Source of the DNA: Segatella baroniae B14
GTDB taxonomy: Bacteria > Bacteroidota > Bacteroidia > Bacteroidales > Bacteroidaceae
Assembly (NCBI RefSeq): GCF_022024235.1
Contig: NZ_CP091799.1
Span: forward strand, 1,856,001 to 1,920,000
DNA length: 64,000 nt
Direction of reading: 5' to 3'
Made by a program: the position numbers and the translations under genes. The notes below the pieces were generated by a model that did no database searches, was not told the DNA's origin, and saw nothing but the letters and a program-made list of their open reading frames with translations. Within the stretch, counting starts at the first letter, position 1, and every line of letters begins with the position of its first letter. Shown one piece after another: positions 9,315 to 18,409 of this stretch.

Positions 9315-9923
9315 TTATTGTTTAGAGTACAACTCAACTATTAACTGTTCCTTAATATTCTCAGGAATATCTGCACGCTCAGGTCTGTGAAGGAACTTAC
9401 CACTCTTAGTGTTTTCATCCCATTCGATCCAAGGATACTTACTATGATTGAAACCTGCCAAAGCACCTTCGATAACCTCAAGAGACTTAGCTTTCTCTCT
9501 AACACCAATAACCTGACCAGGTTTTACAGAATAAGAAGGAATATTTACAACAGCGCCATCAACAACAATGTGCTTATGACTAACAAGCTGACGAGCAGCA
9601 GCACGTGTTGGAGCAATACCCAAACGGAAGACCACGTTATCAAGACGGCTCTCGAGTTCCTGCAACAGAACCTCACCTGTAATACCATCAGATTTAGCGG
9701 CCTTATCAAACATGTTACGGAACTGACGCTCTAATACACCATAAGTGTATTTTGCCTTCTGCTTCTCAGCCAACTGTGCACCGTACTCAGACTGCTTACG
9801 ACGACGGTTATTACCATGCTGACCTGGAGGGAAATTGCGTTTACTCAAAACTTTATCTGCGCCGAAAATTGGCTCACCAAAACGGCGTGCAATTCTAGAC
9901 TTTGGACCTATATATCTTGCCAT
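9315..9923 (-). CDS. rpsD: 30S ribosomal protein S4
   Basis: S4 is a primary 16S rRNA binder that initiates 30S assembly. The S4 RNA-binding domain around residues 94-155 contains [10 protein letters not shown] and [13 protein letters not shown]. It is 202 residues, the usual size. The N-terminal zinc cysteines found in some lineages are absent, so it is the zinc-free form. In E. coli S4 represses the alpha operon; no comparable pseudoknot was identified here. Confidence 0.98.
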   Translation of the reverse strand: MARYIGPKSRIARRFGEPIFGADKVLSKRNFPPGQHGNNRRRKQSEYGAQLAEKQKAKYTYGVLERQFRNMFDKAAKSDGITGEVLLQELESRLDNVVFRLGIAPTRAAARQLVSHKHIVVDGAVVNIPSYSVKPGQVIGVREKAKSLEVIEGALAGFNHSKYPWIEWDENTKSGKFLHRPERADIPENIKEQLIVELYSKQ

Positions 9924-9962
9924 AATTTAAAATGCTAATTATTAAAGGATCTGTAATATTGA

Positions 9963-10352
9963 TTAAACACGACGACGCTTTGGAGGGCGACAACCATTAT
10001 GTGGCAATGGTGTTACGTCTACAATCTCAGTTACCTCAATACCTGCACTATGTACAGCACGGATAGCTGATTCTCTACCATTTCCAGGACCTTTAACATA
10101 AGCCTTTACTTTACGAAGACCAAGATCGAAAGCGACCTTTGCACAGTCTTCAGCTGCCATCTGAGCAGCATAAGGTGTATTCTTCTTAGAACCACGGAAA
10201 CCCATCTTACCAGCAGAAGACCAAGAAATAATCTGACCTTCATTATTAGCAAGAGAAACTATAATGTTATTGAAAGAGCTATGAACATGAAGTTGTCCAA
10301 TTGCATCAACTCTTACATTTCTTTTTTTAGATGTTGCTTTTGTCTTTGCCAT
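9963..10352 (-). CDS. rpsK: 30S ribosomal protein S11
   Basis: S11 forms part of the platform that holds mRNA in the E site. The protein has 129 residues with the usual basic N-terminus ([14 protein letters not shown]) and C-terminus PPKRRRV. An AAGGAG Shine-Dalgarno sequence lies 10 bases before the ATG (plus 10363-10368), which is unusual for genes in this window. It follows rpsM by 21 bases. Confidence 0.98.
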   Translation of the reverse strand: MAKTKATSKKRNVRVDAIGQLHVHSSFNNIIVSLANNEGQIISWSSAGKMGFRGSKKNTPYAAQMAAEDCAKVAFDLGLRKVKAYVKGPGNGRESAIRAVHSAGIEVTEIVDVTPLPHNGCRPPKRRRV

Positions 10353-10373
10353 AATAATTTAACTCCTTCAAAA

Positions 10374-10754
10374 TTACTTAGTAGCCTTCTTCTTATTAGC
10401 AACAGTCTTCTTCTTTCCCTTACGAGTACGAGCATTGTTCTTAGTGCTTTGACCGCGAACAGGAAGACCATTACGATGTCTGATACCACGATAACAACCG
10501 ATATCCATCAGACGCTTAATATTCATGGAGATCTCAGAACGAAGATCACCTTCAACTTTAAAACCAGCGCCGATAATTTCACGGATTTTAGCTGCTTGCT
10601 CATCAGTCCACTCACTGACCTTCAAGTCACGGTTTACACCTGCCTGATCCAATATCTTTGCTGAACTACTTCGACCTATACCAAAGATATAAGTCAATGC
10701 GATTTCGCCACGCTTATTCTGGGGCAAATCTACTCCAACAATTCTAATTGCCAT
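10374..10754 (-). CDS. rpsM: 30S ribosomal protein S13
   Basis: S13 contacts the P-site tRNA and the central protuberance of the 50S subunit. The start [11 protein letters not shown] at 10754 matches the family; an in-frame ATG 15 codons upstream is rejected because it adds non-homologous residues. The protein has 126 residues, with the helix-turn-helix RNA-binding part [13 protein letters not shown] and the basic C-terminus. A promoter-like TACCTTTGC lies 42 bases upstream, so the alpha operon may also be transcribed separately. Confidence 0.97.
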   Translation of the reverse strand: MAIRIVGVDLPQNKRGEIALTYIFGIGRSSSAKILDQAGVNRDLKVSEWTDEQAAKIREIIGAGFKVEGDLRSEISMNIKRLMDIGCYRGIRHRNGLPVRGQSTKNNARTRKGKKKTVANKKKATK

Positions 10755-10795
10755 TTGAAATAATAAATATAAAATGTGTTTAACTAAAATGGAAA

Positions 10796-10804
10796 GCAAA
10801 GGTA
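10796..10804 (-). promoter_or_regulatory. Internal -7 element before rpsM (alpha operon)
   Basis: The reverse strand reads TACCTTTGC, matching TAnnTTTGC, inside the 103-base rpmJ-rpsM gap. A small inverted repeat (GGTAGT at 10801-10806 with ACTACC at 10832-10837) overlaps it. No -33 TTTG is visible at the expected distance. Confidence 0.5.
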
Positions 10805-10857
10805 GTCAAAATATTTAATAAAAAATAAATAACTACCAAAGAATTCACATTTTTTAA

Positions 10858-10974
10858 TTAACCCTGACGCAATTTAAACTTAGGGTTCTTTTTGTTAATA
10901 ACAAACAAACGACCTTTACGACGTACGATTTTACAATCTGGTGTACGCTTCTTTAATGATGCTCTTGTTTTCAT
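10858..10974 (-). CDS. rpmJ: 50S ribosomal protein L36
   Basis: This is a 38-residue gene read from the reverse strand: [14 protein letters not shown], a central [15 protein letters not shown], and ending KLRQG. It is the cysteine-poor, zinc-free L36 variant: only one cysteine (C14) is present instead of the zinc knuckle. Its place between infA and rpsM is the conserved location. The ATG lies 9 bases after the infA stop. Confidence 0.96.
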   Translation of the reverse strand: MKTRASLKKRTPDCKIVRRKGRLFVINKKNPKFKLRQG

Positions 10975-10983
10975 TTTAATTGT

Positions 10984-11202
10984 TTATTTATATCGGAAAA
11001 CTATTCTACCCTTTGTTAAATCATATGGGCTCATTTCCACTTTTACTTTATCTCCTGGGAGAATCTTTATATAATGCATTCTCATCTTTCCAGAGATGTG
11101 AGCTACAATCTGAACTCCATTCTCTAATTCCACTCTAAACATGGCATTAGAAAGAGATTCTAAAATTGTACCATCCTGTTCAATTGCTGACTGTTTTGCC
11201 AT
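10984..11202 (-). CDS. infA: Translation initiation factor IF-1
   Basis: IF-1 is a single OB-fold (S1-like) protein of 72 residues that binds the 30S A site during initiation. Family landmarks are [16 protein letters not shown] (about 11-26), [18 protein letters not shown] and the C-terminal [10 protein letters not shown]. It lies between the map-like gene (10 bases upstream) and rpmJ, the usual spc-operon arrangement. Confidence 0.97.
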   Translation of the reverse strand: MAKQSAIEQDGTILESLSNAMFRVELENGVQIVAHISGKMRMHYIKILPGDKVKVEMSPYDLTKGRIVFRYK

Positions 11203-11212
11203 AAAATACTAT

Positions 11213-11989
11213 CTAACTGTCAATTCGTTCTATACTATCAAAACTTGATAAAATATCCACATGATCAATACCAACAGAAAAAGTATGCTTAAAATGGAGT
11301 GATAACTGTGCATTATTCCCTGCAAAACCACTACTGATATTATGCTGGGTTAAATAACCTTTCTCTAAACTTACTATACAATTAATAGTAAAACACATTC
11401 CATTTTTTAAAAGAACTCTTTTACCTCTTTTTGAATTGAAAGATAATCTTGTTGATTCTGCAAACTCTTGTCCGATGCTATTCCCAAAAATCTGTCTTAC
11501 TCTAACACCTTTTAATGATTCAAATACCTGTTCAATAGAATATCCTATATCACAAATATATTTACCAGGAATAGTTGAATTAATTGCATCAATGAGAGCA
11601 ACTTCAATACCATGAACCAACTCCGTTAGACCAGTTGATACATTCCCCACGAAAAAAATGCGAGAACAGGTACCACAAAAGCCACAGAAACTAACGCCAC
11701 AATCTATAGATATAATATCACCCTCACTAAGAGTAACTGTTTTCTTGTTCAAATCATGTCCTGAATAATTTTCAGAAACAGAAAAAGACCCTCCAAGAGG
11801 ATTAAGAAAATTAATAAAAAATGGAGTACCTCCATGTTTTAATATAAAATCCCTAGCTAATTGTTCCAATTGGAAGGTCGATATACCTGGTCTTATATGT
11901 TTACCAAGTTCAAATAACGTTGCACCAACTAATTGATTGGCTTTGCGCATTAAACCAACTTCATCATTCGTCTTAAGAATAAAACTCAT
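11213..11989 (-). CDS. Methionine aminopeptidase-like protein, active site lost (probable pseudoenzyme)
   Basis: Position, length (258 residues) and overall sequence place this as the type I methionine aminopeptidase normally found between secY and infA. The metal centre is not preserved. By alignment with the E. coli ligands, D97 is kept as D96 (in SIDCG). D108 becomes T107, H171 becomes N170 (GHGIG reads GNSIG), E204 becomes N203 (IEP reads INC) and E235 becomes K234 (FEHT reads FKHT). H178 becomes A177, and the H79 region is rearranged and shorter. The frame is intact and flanking spacing is normal (10 bases on each side), so it is probably expressed. Aminopeptidase activity is unlikely; a structural or ribosome-associated role is speculation. 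A functional map copy should exist elsewhere. Confidence 0.85.
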   Translation of the reverse strand: MSFILKTNDEVGLMRKANQLVGATLFELGKHIRPGISTFQLEQLARDFILKHGGTPFFINFLNPLGGSFSVSENYSGHDLNKKTVTLSEGDIISIDCGVSFCGFCGTCSRIFFVGNVSTGLTELVHGIEVALIDAINSTIPGKYICDIGYSIEQVFESLKGVRVRQIFGNSIGQEFAESTRLSFNSKRGKRVLLKNGMCFTINCIVSLEKGYLTQHNISSGFAGNNAQLSLHFKHTFSVGIDHVDILSSFDSIERIDS

Positions 11990-11998
11990 GACGAAAAT

Positions 11999-13336
11999 TT
12001 AATATGCAGAAACGCTCCCTTGACGAGTATGACCTGAATTTAACAATCCATCATAATGTCTCATAAGCAAATAGCTTTCAACTTGCTGCAATGTATCAAT
12101 AACAACACCCACAAGAATCAAAAGAGAAGTACCTCCAAAGAACTGTGAAAATTCCTGTTGAACATTAAGAAGTCCAGCAAGAGCTGGCATGATAGCTATA
12201 AATGCAATAAAAAAAGAACCCGGTAAAGTTATACGAGACATAACGGTGTCGATATATTCTGCAGTATCCTTACCTGGCTTTACACCAGGAATAAAACCAT
12301 TATTACGTTTCATGTCTTCGGACATCTGTGTAGGATTCAAAGTAATAGCAGTATAAAAATAAGTAAATGCTATAACCAATACAACATAAATTATATTATA
12401 AAGCAAACTTCTATTATCCAACAACTGACGTACAACAGAACTAGCTCCGTCTGATTGATACTGTACAATAGCCAAAGGGATAAACATCAATGCTTGCGCA
12501 AAAATAATTGGCATTACATTAGCAGCAAACAACTTTAATGGAATGTACTGTCTAGCACCACCATATTGCTTATTCCCAATCAATCGCTTTGCATATTGAA
12601 CTGGAACTTTTCTAGTACCTTGAACAAGAAGTATAGAAGCGCAAACTACACCATATAAGATAAGTAGCTCCACAATAAACATAATTAGACCACCGCTAGT
12701 AATAGCCTGTAATCTAGAAGTAACCTCCTGAACAAAAGCCTGAGGTAATCTAGCAATGATACCAATCATAATGATAAGAGAAATACCATTACCTACACCC
12801 TTGTCAGTAATACGCTCACCCAACCAAAGGATAAACATACTTCCTGCTGCAAGAATAATAGTAGCAGGAATCATAAATACTGTCCAAGAAATACCTGAAG
12901 CTAAGGCACCAGCTGCCTGCATCTTTAAATTAAGTAAGTAAGAAGGAGCCTGAAAGAGCAATATAGCTACAGTCAGGATCCTTGTATACCAATTAATTTT
13001 CTTTCTACCACTTTCACCTTCATGCTGCATCTTCTGAAAATAAGGTACAGCAATAGCTAGAAGCTGCATAACGATAGAAGCCGAGATGTAAGGCATAATT
13101 CCCAAAGCGAAAATAGACGCATTGGAAAATGCTCCACCGGAGAATGCATTCAACAAGGCCATAAGACCTGTTGAAGTTTGCGACTGTAATTTTTCCAACA
13201 TGCCCGGATTGATGCCCGGAAGGACAACAAATGAGCCAAAACGATAAATAGCCGTAAAAAGAAGAGTTATAAGGAGTCGCTGACGCAAATCCTCAACCTT
13301 CCAGCAATTCTTCAGTGTCTCGATTAACTTTTTCAT
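11999..13336 (-). CDS. secY: SecY preprotein translocase channel subunit
   Basis: SecY is the ten-helix pore of the Sec translocon in the inner membrane. The protein has 445 residues. Its N-terminal cytosolic helix (LRQRLLITLLFTAIYRFG) and the plug-containing segment after LPGINPG are present. The conserved cytosolic loops with KVPVQYAKR and NNGFIPGVKPG follow. It starts five bases after the rplO stop codon. Confidence 0.98.
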   Translation of the reverse strand: MKKLIETLKNCWKVEDLRQRLLITLLFTAIYRFGSFVVLPGINPGMLEKLQSQTSTGLMALLNAFSGGAFSNASIFALGIMPYISASIVMQLLAIAVPYFQKMQHEGESGRKKINWYTRILTVAILLFQAPSYLLNLKMQAAGALASGISWTVFMIPATIILAAGSMFILWLGERITDKGVGNGISLIIMIGIIARLPQAFVQEVTSRLQAITSGGLIMFIVELLILYGVVCASILLVQGTRKVPVQYAKRLIGNKQYGGARQYIPLKLFAANVMPIIFAQALMFIPLAIVQYQSDGASSVVRQLLDNRSLLYNIIYVVLVIAFTYFYTAITLNPTQMSEDMKRNNGFIPGVKPGKDTAEYIDTVMSRITLPGSFFIAFIAIMPALAGLLNVQQEFSQFFGGTSLLILVGVVIDTLQQVESYLLMRHYDGLLNSGHTRQGSVSAY

Positions 13337-13340
13337 TTAT

Positions 13341-13787
13341 TTAGATTATTGTTGCATTGCCACCAACTGCCTTGATTGCTTCTTCTGCAGTTTTTGAGAA
13401 TGCATTAGCTTCTACATCGATTTTAGCTTTTAACTCACCATTACCCAAAACCTTAACTAGCTCCTTACCATTAGTAAGACCAGCTTCTTTAAGTTCTGCG
13501 ATACCAATCTTTGTAAAACCTTTAGCCTCTGTTAAACTCTGGAGAGTTGACAAGTTAACAGCAAAATACTCTTTATGGTTAATATTTTTAAATCCAGCTT
13601 TTGGAATACGACGCTGCAAAGGCATCTGACCACCTTCAAAACCGATTTTTCTCTTATAACCAGAACGAGCCTTAGCACCTTTGTGACCACGAGTAGAAGT
13701 ACCACCTAATCCTGAACCAGGACCACGACCAATACGACGACGTGAATGTGTAGAACCTACTGCTGGTTTTAAATTATTTAATTTCAT
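13341..13787 (-). CDS. rplO: 50S ribosomal protein L15
   Basis: L15 is a late-assembly large-subunit protein. The N-terminal extension is glycine- and arginine-rich (RRRIGRGPGSGLGGTSTRGHKG), as is typical, and the C-terminal globular part follows. It is 148 residues, immediately before secY and after rpmD. Confidence 0.97.
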   Translation of the reverse strand: MKLNNLKPAVGSTHSRRRIGRGPGSGLGGTSTRGHKGAKARSGYKRKIGFEGGQMPLQRRIPKAGFKNINHKEYFAVNLSTLQSLTEAKGFTKIGIAELKEAGLTNGKELVKVLGNGELKAKIDVEANAFSKTAEEAIKAVGGNATII

Positions 13788-13810
13788 AATTGTTCAATTT
13801 TAAGTTTAAA

Positions 13811-13987
13811 TTAATCAACTACGGTTACAAGGTGATGAACTTTACGAATCATACCACGCATACTAGGATTATCCTCAACTTCAACAACTTGAGAAATCTT
13901 ATGAAGACCTAAAGCCAAAAGTGTTTTCTTCTGATCTACAGGTGCTCCAATTCTACTTTTAATTTGTTTAATCTTGATTGTTGCCAT
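13811..13987 (-). CDS. rpmD: 50S ribosomal protein L30
   Basis: This 58-residue protein was read from the reverse strand (ATG at 13987, TAA at 13811-13813). It begins MATIKIKQIKSRIG and contains the diagnostic LGLHKISQVVEVEDNPSMRG segment, ending VVD. It is too short for an ordinary ORF listing. It sits between rpsE and rplO, the conserved spc-operon position. Confidence 0.97.
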   Translation of the reverse strand: MATIKIKQIKSRIGAPVDQKKTLLALGLHKISQVVEVEDNPSMRGMIRKVHHLVTVVD

Positions 13988-14000
13988 CGTTATATCCTAA

Positions 14001-14513
14001 TTAACCATTAAAAACTTTATCCATAGAGATTCCACGCTCACCAGCAACCTGATAAGCATCACGCATCTCAGAAAGTGCAAGGATAGTTGCCTTTACAAGA
14101 TTGTGAGGGTTAGAAGAACCTTTTGACTTAGCAATAACGTCCTTAACACCAACACTCTCCAAAACAGCACGCATAGCACCACCGGCCTTCAAACCAGTAC
14201 CTGCAGCAGCTGGCTTAAGCAAAACTTGTGCTCCACCGAACTTTACTTCGACTTCATGAGGTACAGTTCCCTTCAAAACAGGAACCTTAATAAGATTCTT
14301 CTTTGCAGCTTCAGTACCCTTAGATATAGCAGCTGTAACTTCACCAGCCTTACCAAGACCCCAGCCAATAACACCGTTACCGTCACCTACAACGACGATA
14401 GCAGCAAATGTGAAAGTACGACCACCTTTAGTTACCTTTGTTACACGATTAATTGCAACAAGGCGATCCTTTAATTCAACATCATTATTTACTTTTACTT
14501 TATTCATTGCCAT
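14001..14513 (-). CDS. rpsE: 30S ribosomal protein S5
   Basis: S5 helps form the mRNA entry channel and contributes to decoding fidelity. The double-stranded RNA-binding-like N-terminal domain carries [14 protein letters not shown] and [15 protein letters not shown]. The C-terminal domain ends with [19 protein letters not shown]. It is 170 residues. The first ATG (MAMNKVK) is used; MNKVK two codons later is possible. Confidence 0.97.
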   Translation of the reverse strand: MAMNKVKVNNDVELKDRLVAINRVTKVTKGGRTFTFAAIVVVGDGNGVIGWGLGKAGEVTAAISKGTEAAKKNLIKVPVLKGTVPHEVEVKFGGAQVLLKPAAAGTGLKAGGAMRAVLESVGVKDVIAKSKGSSNPHNLVKATILALSEMRDAYQVAGERGISMDKVFNG

Positions 14514-14519
14514 TATCGT

Positions 14520-14864
14520 TTAGAATTTAAGACCACCTTCACGAGCGCCATCAGCTAATGCCTGAACACGACCATGATACAGATAACCATTACGATCAAA
14601 AACTACTGATTCAACACCTGCAGCTTTTGCCTTTTCTGCAACTAATACACCAACTTTCTTAGCCTGTTCTACTTTAGGCAACTTCTCCAAACCAAGTGAA
14701 GAAGCAGAAGCCAATGTCTTACCAGTCAAATCGTTAATAACCTGTGCGTAGATCTGTTTATTAGAACGAAAAACACTCAAACGAGGACGTTCTGCAGTTC
14801 CATTTACATTCTTGCGAATACGGAATTTTATCTTAATTCGTCTTTCTACTTTCTTTGTTGTCAT
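14520..14864 (-). CDS. rplR: 50S ribosomal protein L18
   Basis: L18 binds 5S rRNA in the central protuberance together with L5 and L25. The 114-residue sequence includes [18 protein letters not shown] and the C-terminal [18 protein letters not shown], the usual landmarks. It lies six bases before rpsE and 18 bases after rplF. Confidence 0.97.
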   Translation of the reverse strand: MTTKKVERRIKIKFRIRKNVNGTAERPRLSVFRSNKQIYAQVINDLTGKTLASASSLGLEKLPKVEQAKKVGVLVAEKAKAAGVESVVFDRNGYLYHGRVQALADGAREGGLKF

Positions 14865-14882
14865 AATCGTAAAAATAAAAAA

Positions 14883-15455
14883 TTACTTAGCAGCAGCTGT
14901 CTTACCAGACTTTCTGCGAATAACTTCACCCTGGAACAAAATACCTTTACCCTTATAAGGTTCTGGCATACGGAAAGAACGAATTTTAGCACAGATGAGA
15001 CCAAGTAACTGCTTGTCACATGACTCCAAAGTTAATATAGGATTCTGGTTTCTTTCTGACTTTGTCTCTACCTTAACTTCGCTAGGAACCTGAATAAAAA
15101 TAGGGTGAGTATAACCTAAAGAAAGCTCGATGATATTACCCTGATTAGAAACACGGTAACCAACACCTACAAGTTCCATAGTTTTCTTAAATCCTTCACT
15201 TACACCAACAACCATATTGTTAACAAGTGAACGATATAAACCATGAAAAGCTTGTTTCTGCTTATAATTTACTGGGCTATTTTCATCTACTTCAAAAATA
15301 ACCTTATCATCTTCAATCTTTACCTTGATTGATTCGTTGATATCCTGTGAAAGTTCACCTTTAGGACCCTTAACAGAGATAACATTTGCTTTTTCATCGA
15401 AGTTAACTGTAACTCCTGATGGAATACTAATTGGCAATTTTCCTATTCTTGACAT
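14883..15455 (-). CDS. rplF: 50S ribosomal protein L6
   Basis: L6 supports the factor-binding region at the base of the L7/L12 stalk. The start at 15455 (MSRIGKLPISIPSGV) is chosen over an ATG ten codons upstream. It matches the family N-terminus and has a strong GGAGG seven bases ahead (plus 15463-15467). The protein has 190 residues, with two repeated L6 folds and the C-terminal motif PEPYKGKGI. Confidence 0.97.
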   Translation of the reverse strand: MSRIGKLPISIPSGVTVNFDEKANVISVKGPKGELSQDINESIKVKIEDDKVIFEVDENSPVNYKQKQAFHGLYRSLVNNMVVGVSEGFKKTMELVGVGYRVSNQGNIIELSLGYTHPIFIQVPSEVKVETKSERNQNPILTLESCDKQLLGLICAKIRSFRMPEPYKGKGILFQGEVIRRKSGKTAAAK

Positions 15456-15469
15456 ATAAATCCCTCCAA

Positions 15470-15865
15470 TTAATAAATGTAGCAAAGAACCTCACCACCG
15501 ATTTTCAGGTCAGCAGCTTCCTTATTAGTCATTACACCCTTAGATGTAGACAAGATTGCGATACCTAAACCATTAATAACTCTTGGCATATCTTTATAAC
15601 CAGTATACTTACGCAAACCTGGAGTAGAAACACGTTTCAAACTCTTTATTGCATTTGCTTTAGTAACTGGATCATATTTAAGAGCTACTTTAATAGTACC
15701 CTGAGGACCATCCTCAATGAACTTGTAGTTCAAGATATAACCCTTTTCAAAGAGAATCTTAGTAATCTCTTTTTTCAAATTTGACGCAGGAACCTCAACA
15801 ACTCTGTGATGAGCCATGATCGCGTTTCTGAGTCTTGTCAGATAATCTGCTATTGGATCTGTCAT
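15470..15865 (-). CDS. rpsH: 30S ribosomal protein S8
   Basis: S8 is a central-domain 16S rRNA binder. In E. coli it also represses the spc operon by binding near rplE. The start at 15865 gives MTDPIADYLTRLRNA, the family N-terminus; the longer upstream frame adds 30 unrelated residues. The protein has 131 residues, with the C-terminal STSKGVMTNKEA motif intact. The 67-base gap before it holds a small hairpin (15884-15898) and a nine-T run. Confidence 0.97.
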   Translation of the reverse strand: MTDPIADYLTRLRNAIMAHHRVVEVPASNLKKEITKILFEKGYILNYKFIEDGPQGTIKVALKYDPVTKANAIKSLKRVSTPGLRKYTGYKDMPRVINGLGIAILSTSKGVMTNKEAADLKIGGEVLCYIY

Positions 15866-15932
15866 AAAAAAAAATTTAATTAATCGGGACATCCCCGACA
15901 ATATTAAAAATATAAAATGAACGGTAATAATA

Positions 15933-16235
15933 TTACCAACTTGCTTTCTTAACACCAGGAATCAAACCTGAAGATGCCATCTCACGGAACTGAATACGTG
16001 AAAGACCAAACTGGCGCATATAACCTCTTGGACGACCAGTTATCTTGCAACGATTATGCAGACGAATAGGATTAGCATTCTTTGGAATAGCCTGAAGCCT
16101 ACGAGATGCCTCATAAGCCTCAGCTGGATCATTAGAAGTTGCAATAATCTTTTTCAAAGCTGCACGTTTTTCAGCATAACGAGCAACAAGTTTTGCACGC
16201 TTAACTTCGCGAGCTTTCATTGATTCTTTTGCCAT
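15933..16235 (-). CDS. rpsN: 30S ribosomal protein S14 (zinc-free form)
   Basis: S14 lies in the head of the 30S subunit. At 100 residues it is the long form that lacks the zinc-binding CxxC pairs; a single cysteine remains in [21 protein letters not shown]. The C-terminal [11 protein letters not shown] is typical. It lies five bases after rplE. Confidence 0.97.
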   Translation of the reverse strand: MAKESMKAREVKRAKLVARYAEKRAALKKIIATSNDPAEAYEASRRLQAIPKNANPIRLHNRCKITGRPRGYMRQFGLSRIQFREMASSGLIPGVKKASW

Positions 16236-16240
16236 ATCTT

Positions 16241-16795
16241 TTAATCGTTTTTAGCGTTCTTGAATGGAAGACCAAATGCCTTTAGGAGAGCATAACCCTC
16301 TTCGTCAGTCTTAGCTGATGTTACGAAAGTAATATTCATACCCTGAATTCTATCTACCTGATCAATATTGATTTCAGGGAAGATAATTTGCTCTGTGATA
16401 CCTAAAGTATAGTTACCACGTCCATCAAACTTAGATTCAATTCCCTTGAAGTCACGGATACGAGGCAAAGCAACACGTACAAGTCTTTCAAGGAACTCAT
16501 ACATACGCTCACGACGCAATGTAACCATTACACCAATAGGCATCTTTTTACGAAGTTTGAAGTTCGCAACATCCTTCTTTGAATATGTAGCAACAGCCTT
16601 CTGACCAGTAATTGCTGTAATTTCGTTGATAGCAACATCAATGATTTTTTTATCTTGAGTTGCATCACCGAGACCCTGATTAATCACAATTTTCTTCAAT
16701 ACAGGAGTTTGCATTGCAGAAGAGTAATTAAATTGCTTCTGCAGCGCAGGAGCGATAGTCTCCTTGTAAACCTTCTTTAACTGTGCTGTATCCAT
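16241..16795 (-). CDS. rplE: 50S ribosomal protein L5
   Basis: L5 binds 5S rRNA and contacts P-site tRNA. The 184-residue sequence contains [11 protein letters not shown] near the N-terminus and [18 protein letters not shown] near the C-terminus. Its ATG overlaps the rplX stop codon by one base (TAATG), so translation is probably coupled. A GGAGG (plus 16806-16810) lies ten bases upstream, inside the last codons of rplX. Confidence 0.97.
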   Translation of the reverse strand: MDTAQLKKVYKETIAPALQKQFNYSSAMQTPVLKKIVINQGLGDATQDKKIIDVAINEITAITGQKAVATYSKKDVANFKLRKKMPIGVMVTLRRERMYEFLERLVRVALPRIRDFKGIESKFDGRGNYTLGITEQIIFPEINIDQVDRIQGMNITFVTSAKTDEEGYALLKAFGLPFKNAKND

Positions 16796-17112
16796 TATTT
16801 AATTTCCTCCCCTGATTTTTTAGCAATACGGATAACGTTTTTACCATCATGCTTGATAGCAACGCGAGTAGCCTTACCACTCTTAGGATCGATTAAACTC
16901 AAATTTGAAATATTGATAGGAGCTTCCTGCTTAACAATACCTCCCTGAGGATTTTTTGCAGAAGGCTTGGTACTTTTAGATACCAAGTTAATACCTTCAA
17001 CAATAGCACGGTTCTCATCTACAAGAACCTGAAGCACCTTACCCTTATTGCCCTTATCTTTACCAGTAAGAACAATTACGGTATCGCCTTTTTTAATATG
17101 TAATTTACTCAT
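16795..17112 (-). CDS. rplX: 50S ribosomal protein L24
   Basis: L24 is an assembly initiator that binds the 5' end of 23S rRNA. The KOW motif is visible in [20 protein letters not shown] (residues 7-26). It is 105 residues long. Its stop overlaps the rplE start, and its C-terminal codons carry the rplE Shine-Dalgarno sequence. Confidence 0.97.
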   Translation of the reverse strand: MSKLHIKKGDTVIVLTGKDKGNKGKVLQVLVDENRAIVEGINLVSKSTKPSAKNPQGGIVKQEAPINISNLSLIDPKSGKATRVAIKHDGKNVIRIAKKSGEEIK

Positions 17113-17132
17113 TACTAAATTTCTTATTTAAA

Positions 17133-17498
17133 TTAAAGAACCTCAGGTGCTAATGAAACAACCTTCATGTTAACTGCACGAAGTTCACGTGCAACTGGAC
17201 CGAAGATACGACTACCACGAAGCTCACCGGCATTGTTCAACAATACACAAGCATTATCATCAAAACGAATATAAGAACCATCCGCACGACGGATTTCCTT
17301 TTTGGTACGAACGATCAATGCTTTAGAAACAGCACCTTTCTTCAAATCACTAGAAGGAATAACGTTCTGAACAGCAACTACGATAACGTCACCAACGCTA
17401 GCATAGCGACGACCGGTACCACCGAGAACGCGAATACATTTTGCTTCACGTGCGCCGCTATTATCACACACTGTAAGTCTTGATTCTGTTTGTATCAT
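17133..17498 (-). CDS. rplN: 50S ribosomal protein L14
   Basis: L14 forms part of the intersubunit bridge region. The 121-residue, five-stranded barrel protein begins [19 protein letters not shown] and contains the signature with [19 protein letters not shown]. It ends [10 protein letters not shown]. It lies three bases after rpsQ. Confidence 0.98.
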   Translation of the reverse strand: MIQTESRLTVCDNSGAREAKCIRVLGGTGRRYASVGDVIVVAVQNVIPSSDLKKGAVSKALIVRTKKEIRRADGSYIRFDDNACVLLNNAGELRGSRIFGPVARELRAVNMKVVSLAPEVL

Positions 17499-17500
17499 AA

Positions 17501-17758
17501 TTACTTAGCTTTTTCAACAATTTGTACTAATCTCCATCTCTTTGTTTTTGACAAAGGACGAGTCTCCATGATCATAACAGTGTCACCAACATTAGCTTCA
17601 TTGTTTTCATCATGTACATGATATTTCTTCGTCTTCTGAACGAATTTACCATAAATAGGGTGCATCTCTTTGAACTTAGCTGCAATAACAATGGTTTTAT
17701 CCATTTTGTTGCTGATAACAACACCCTGTCTTACTTTTCTTAAATTTCTTGTTTCCAT
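17501..17758 (-). CDS. rpsQ: 30S ribosomal protein S17
   Basis: S17 is an OB-fold primary binder of the 5' domain of 16S rRNA. I start it at [14 protein letters not shown] (17758, 85 residues), which matches Bacteroidales homologues; an ATG three codons earlier (17767) is possible. The C-terminal motif [18 protein letters not shown] is characteristic. It lies 11 bases after rpmC. Confidence 0.96.
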   Translation of the reverse strand: METRNLRKVRQGVVISNKMDKTIVIAAKFKEMHPIYGKFVQKTKKYHVHDENNEANVGDTVMIMETRPLSKTKRWRLVQIVEKAK

Positions 17759-17769
17759 CTGGACCATTA

Positions 17770-17964
17770 TTATTTGTTAAGTTCTCTCTGATGAAGTTCG
17801 GTTTTCATACGCGCAATATCACGACGAGCGGCCTTAATCTGAGATGGATTTACGAGAGGAGTAATCTGATGATTAAGCTTAATCTTCTTAAGATTAGCCT
17901 CTGCAGCTTCTAATTTCTCTACCAATTCCTTGGTTTCGAGTTCTCTTACTTCTTTAATCTTCAT
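17770..17964 (-). CDS. rpmC: 50S ribosomal protein L29
   Basis: L29 is a 64-residue helical-hairpin protein near the tunnel exit, next to L23 and part of the docking site for trigger factor and SRP. The N-terminal helix [18 protein letters not shown] and the C-terminal [11 protein letters not shown] are recognisable. It starts two bases after the rplP stop. Confidence 0.96.
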   Translation of the reverse strand: MKIKEVRELETKELVEKLEAAEANLKKIKLNHQITPLVNPSQIKAARRDIARMKTELHQRELNK

Positions 17965-17966
17965 AA

Positions 17967-18395
17967 TTAAGCGTTTTTATCGAAATCACGTCTAACAACA
18001 AACTTAGTCTTAACAGGCAACTTCTGTGCTGCAAGGCGAAGGCCTTCTTTTGCAATATCAAAAGATACACCCTCAACTTCGAAAAGAATTCGACCTGGAG
18101 TTACTGGAGCAACCCATCCAGCTGGATCACCTTTACCCTTACCCATACGCACATCAGCAGGTTTACGAGTAATTGGTTTATCAGGGAAAATACGAATCCA
18201 AACTTGTCCCTGACGATTCATGTATCTGTTTAATGCAACACGTGCAGCTTCGATCTGACGGCTATCAATCCACTTAGCTTCAAGTGTCTTAATTCCAAAA
18301 GAACCAAAAGCTAACTGTGTACCTCTATGGGCGTTACCTTTATTACCACGTCCATCTTGAGGTCTTCTATATTTAACTCTTTTAGGCTGTAACAT
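17967..18395 (-). CDS. rplP: 50S ribosomal protein L16
   Basis: L16 helps position A-site tRNA near the peptidyl-transferase centre. The 142-residue protein begins [16 protein letters not shown]. It carries the hallmark loop around [21 protein letters not shown] and the ARVALNR segment. It lies between rpsC and rpmC. Confidence 0.98.
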   Translation of the reverse strand: MLQPKRVKYRRPQDGRGNKGNAHRGTQLAFGSFGIKTLEAKWIDSRQIEAARVALNRYMNRQGQVWIRIFPDKPITRKPADVRMGKGKGDPAGWVAPVTPGRILFEVEGVSFDIAKEGLRLAAQKLPVKTKFVVRRDFDKNA

Positions 18396-18409
18396 TGTAA
18401 TTCTTACAT

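Noticed and set aside
12756..12941. Open frame opposite secY, plus other opposite-strand frames over ribosomal and rpo genes
   Set aside because: They lie wholly within well-supported genes on the other strand, have no family resemblance and no promoter or start context.
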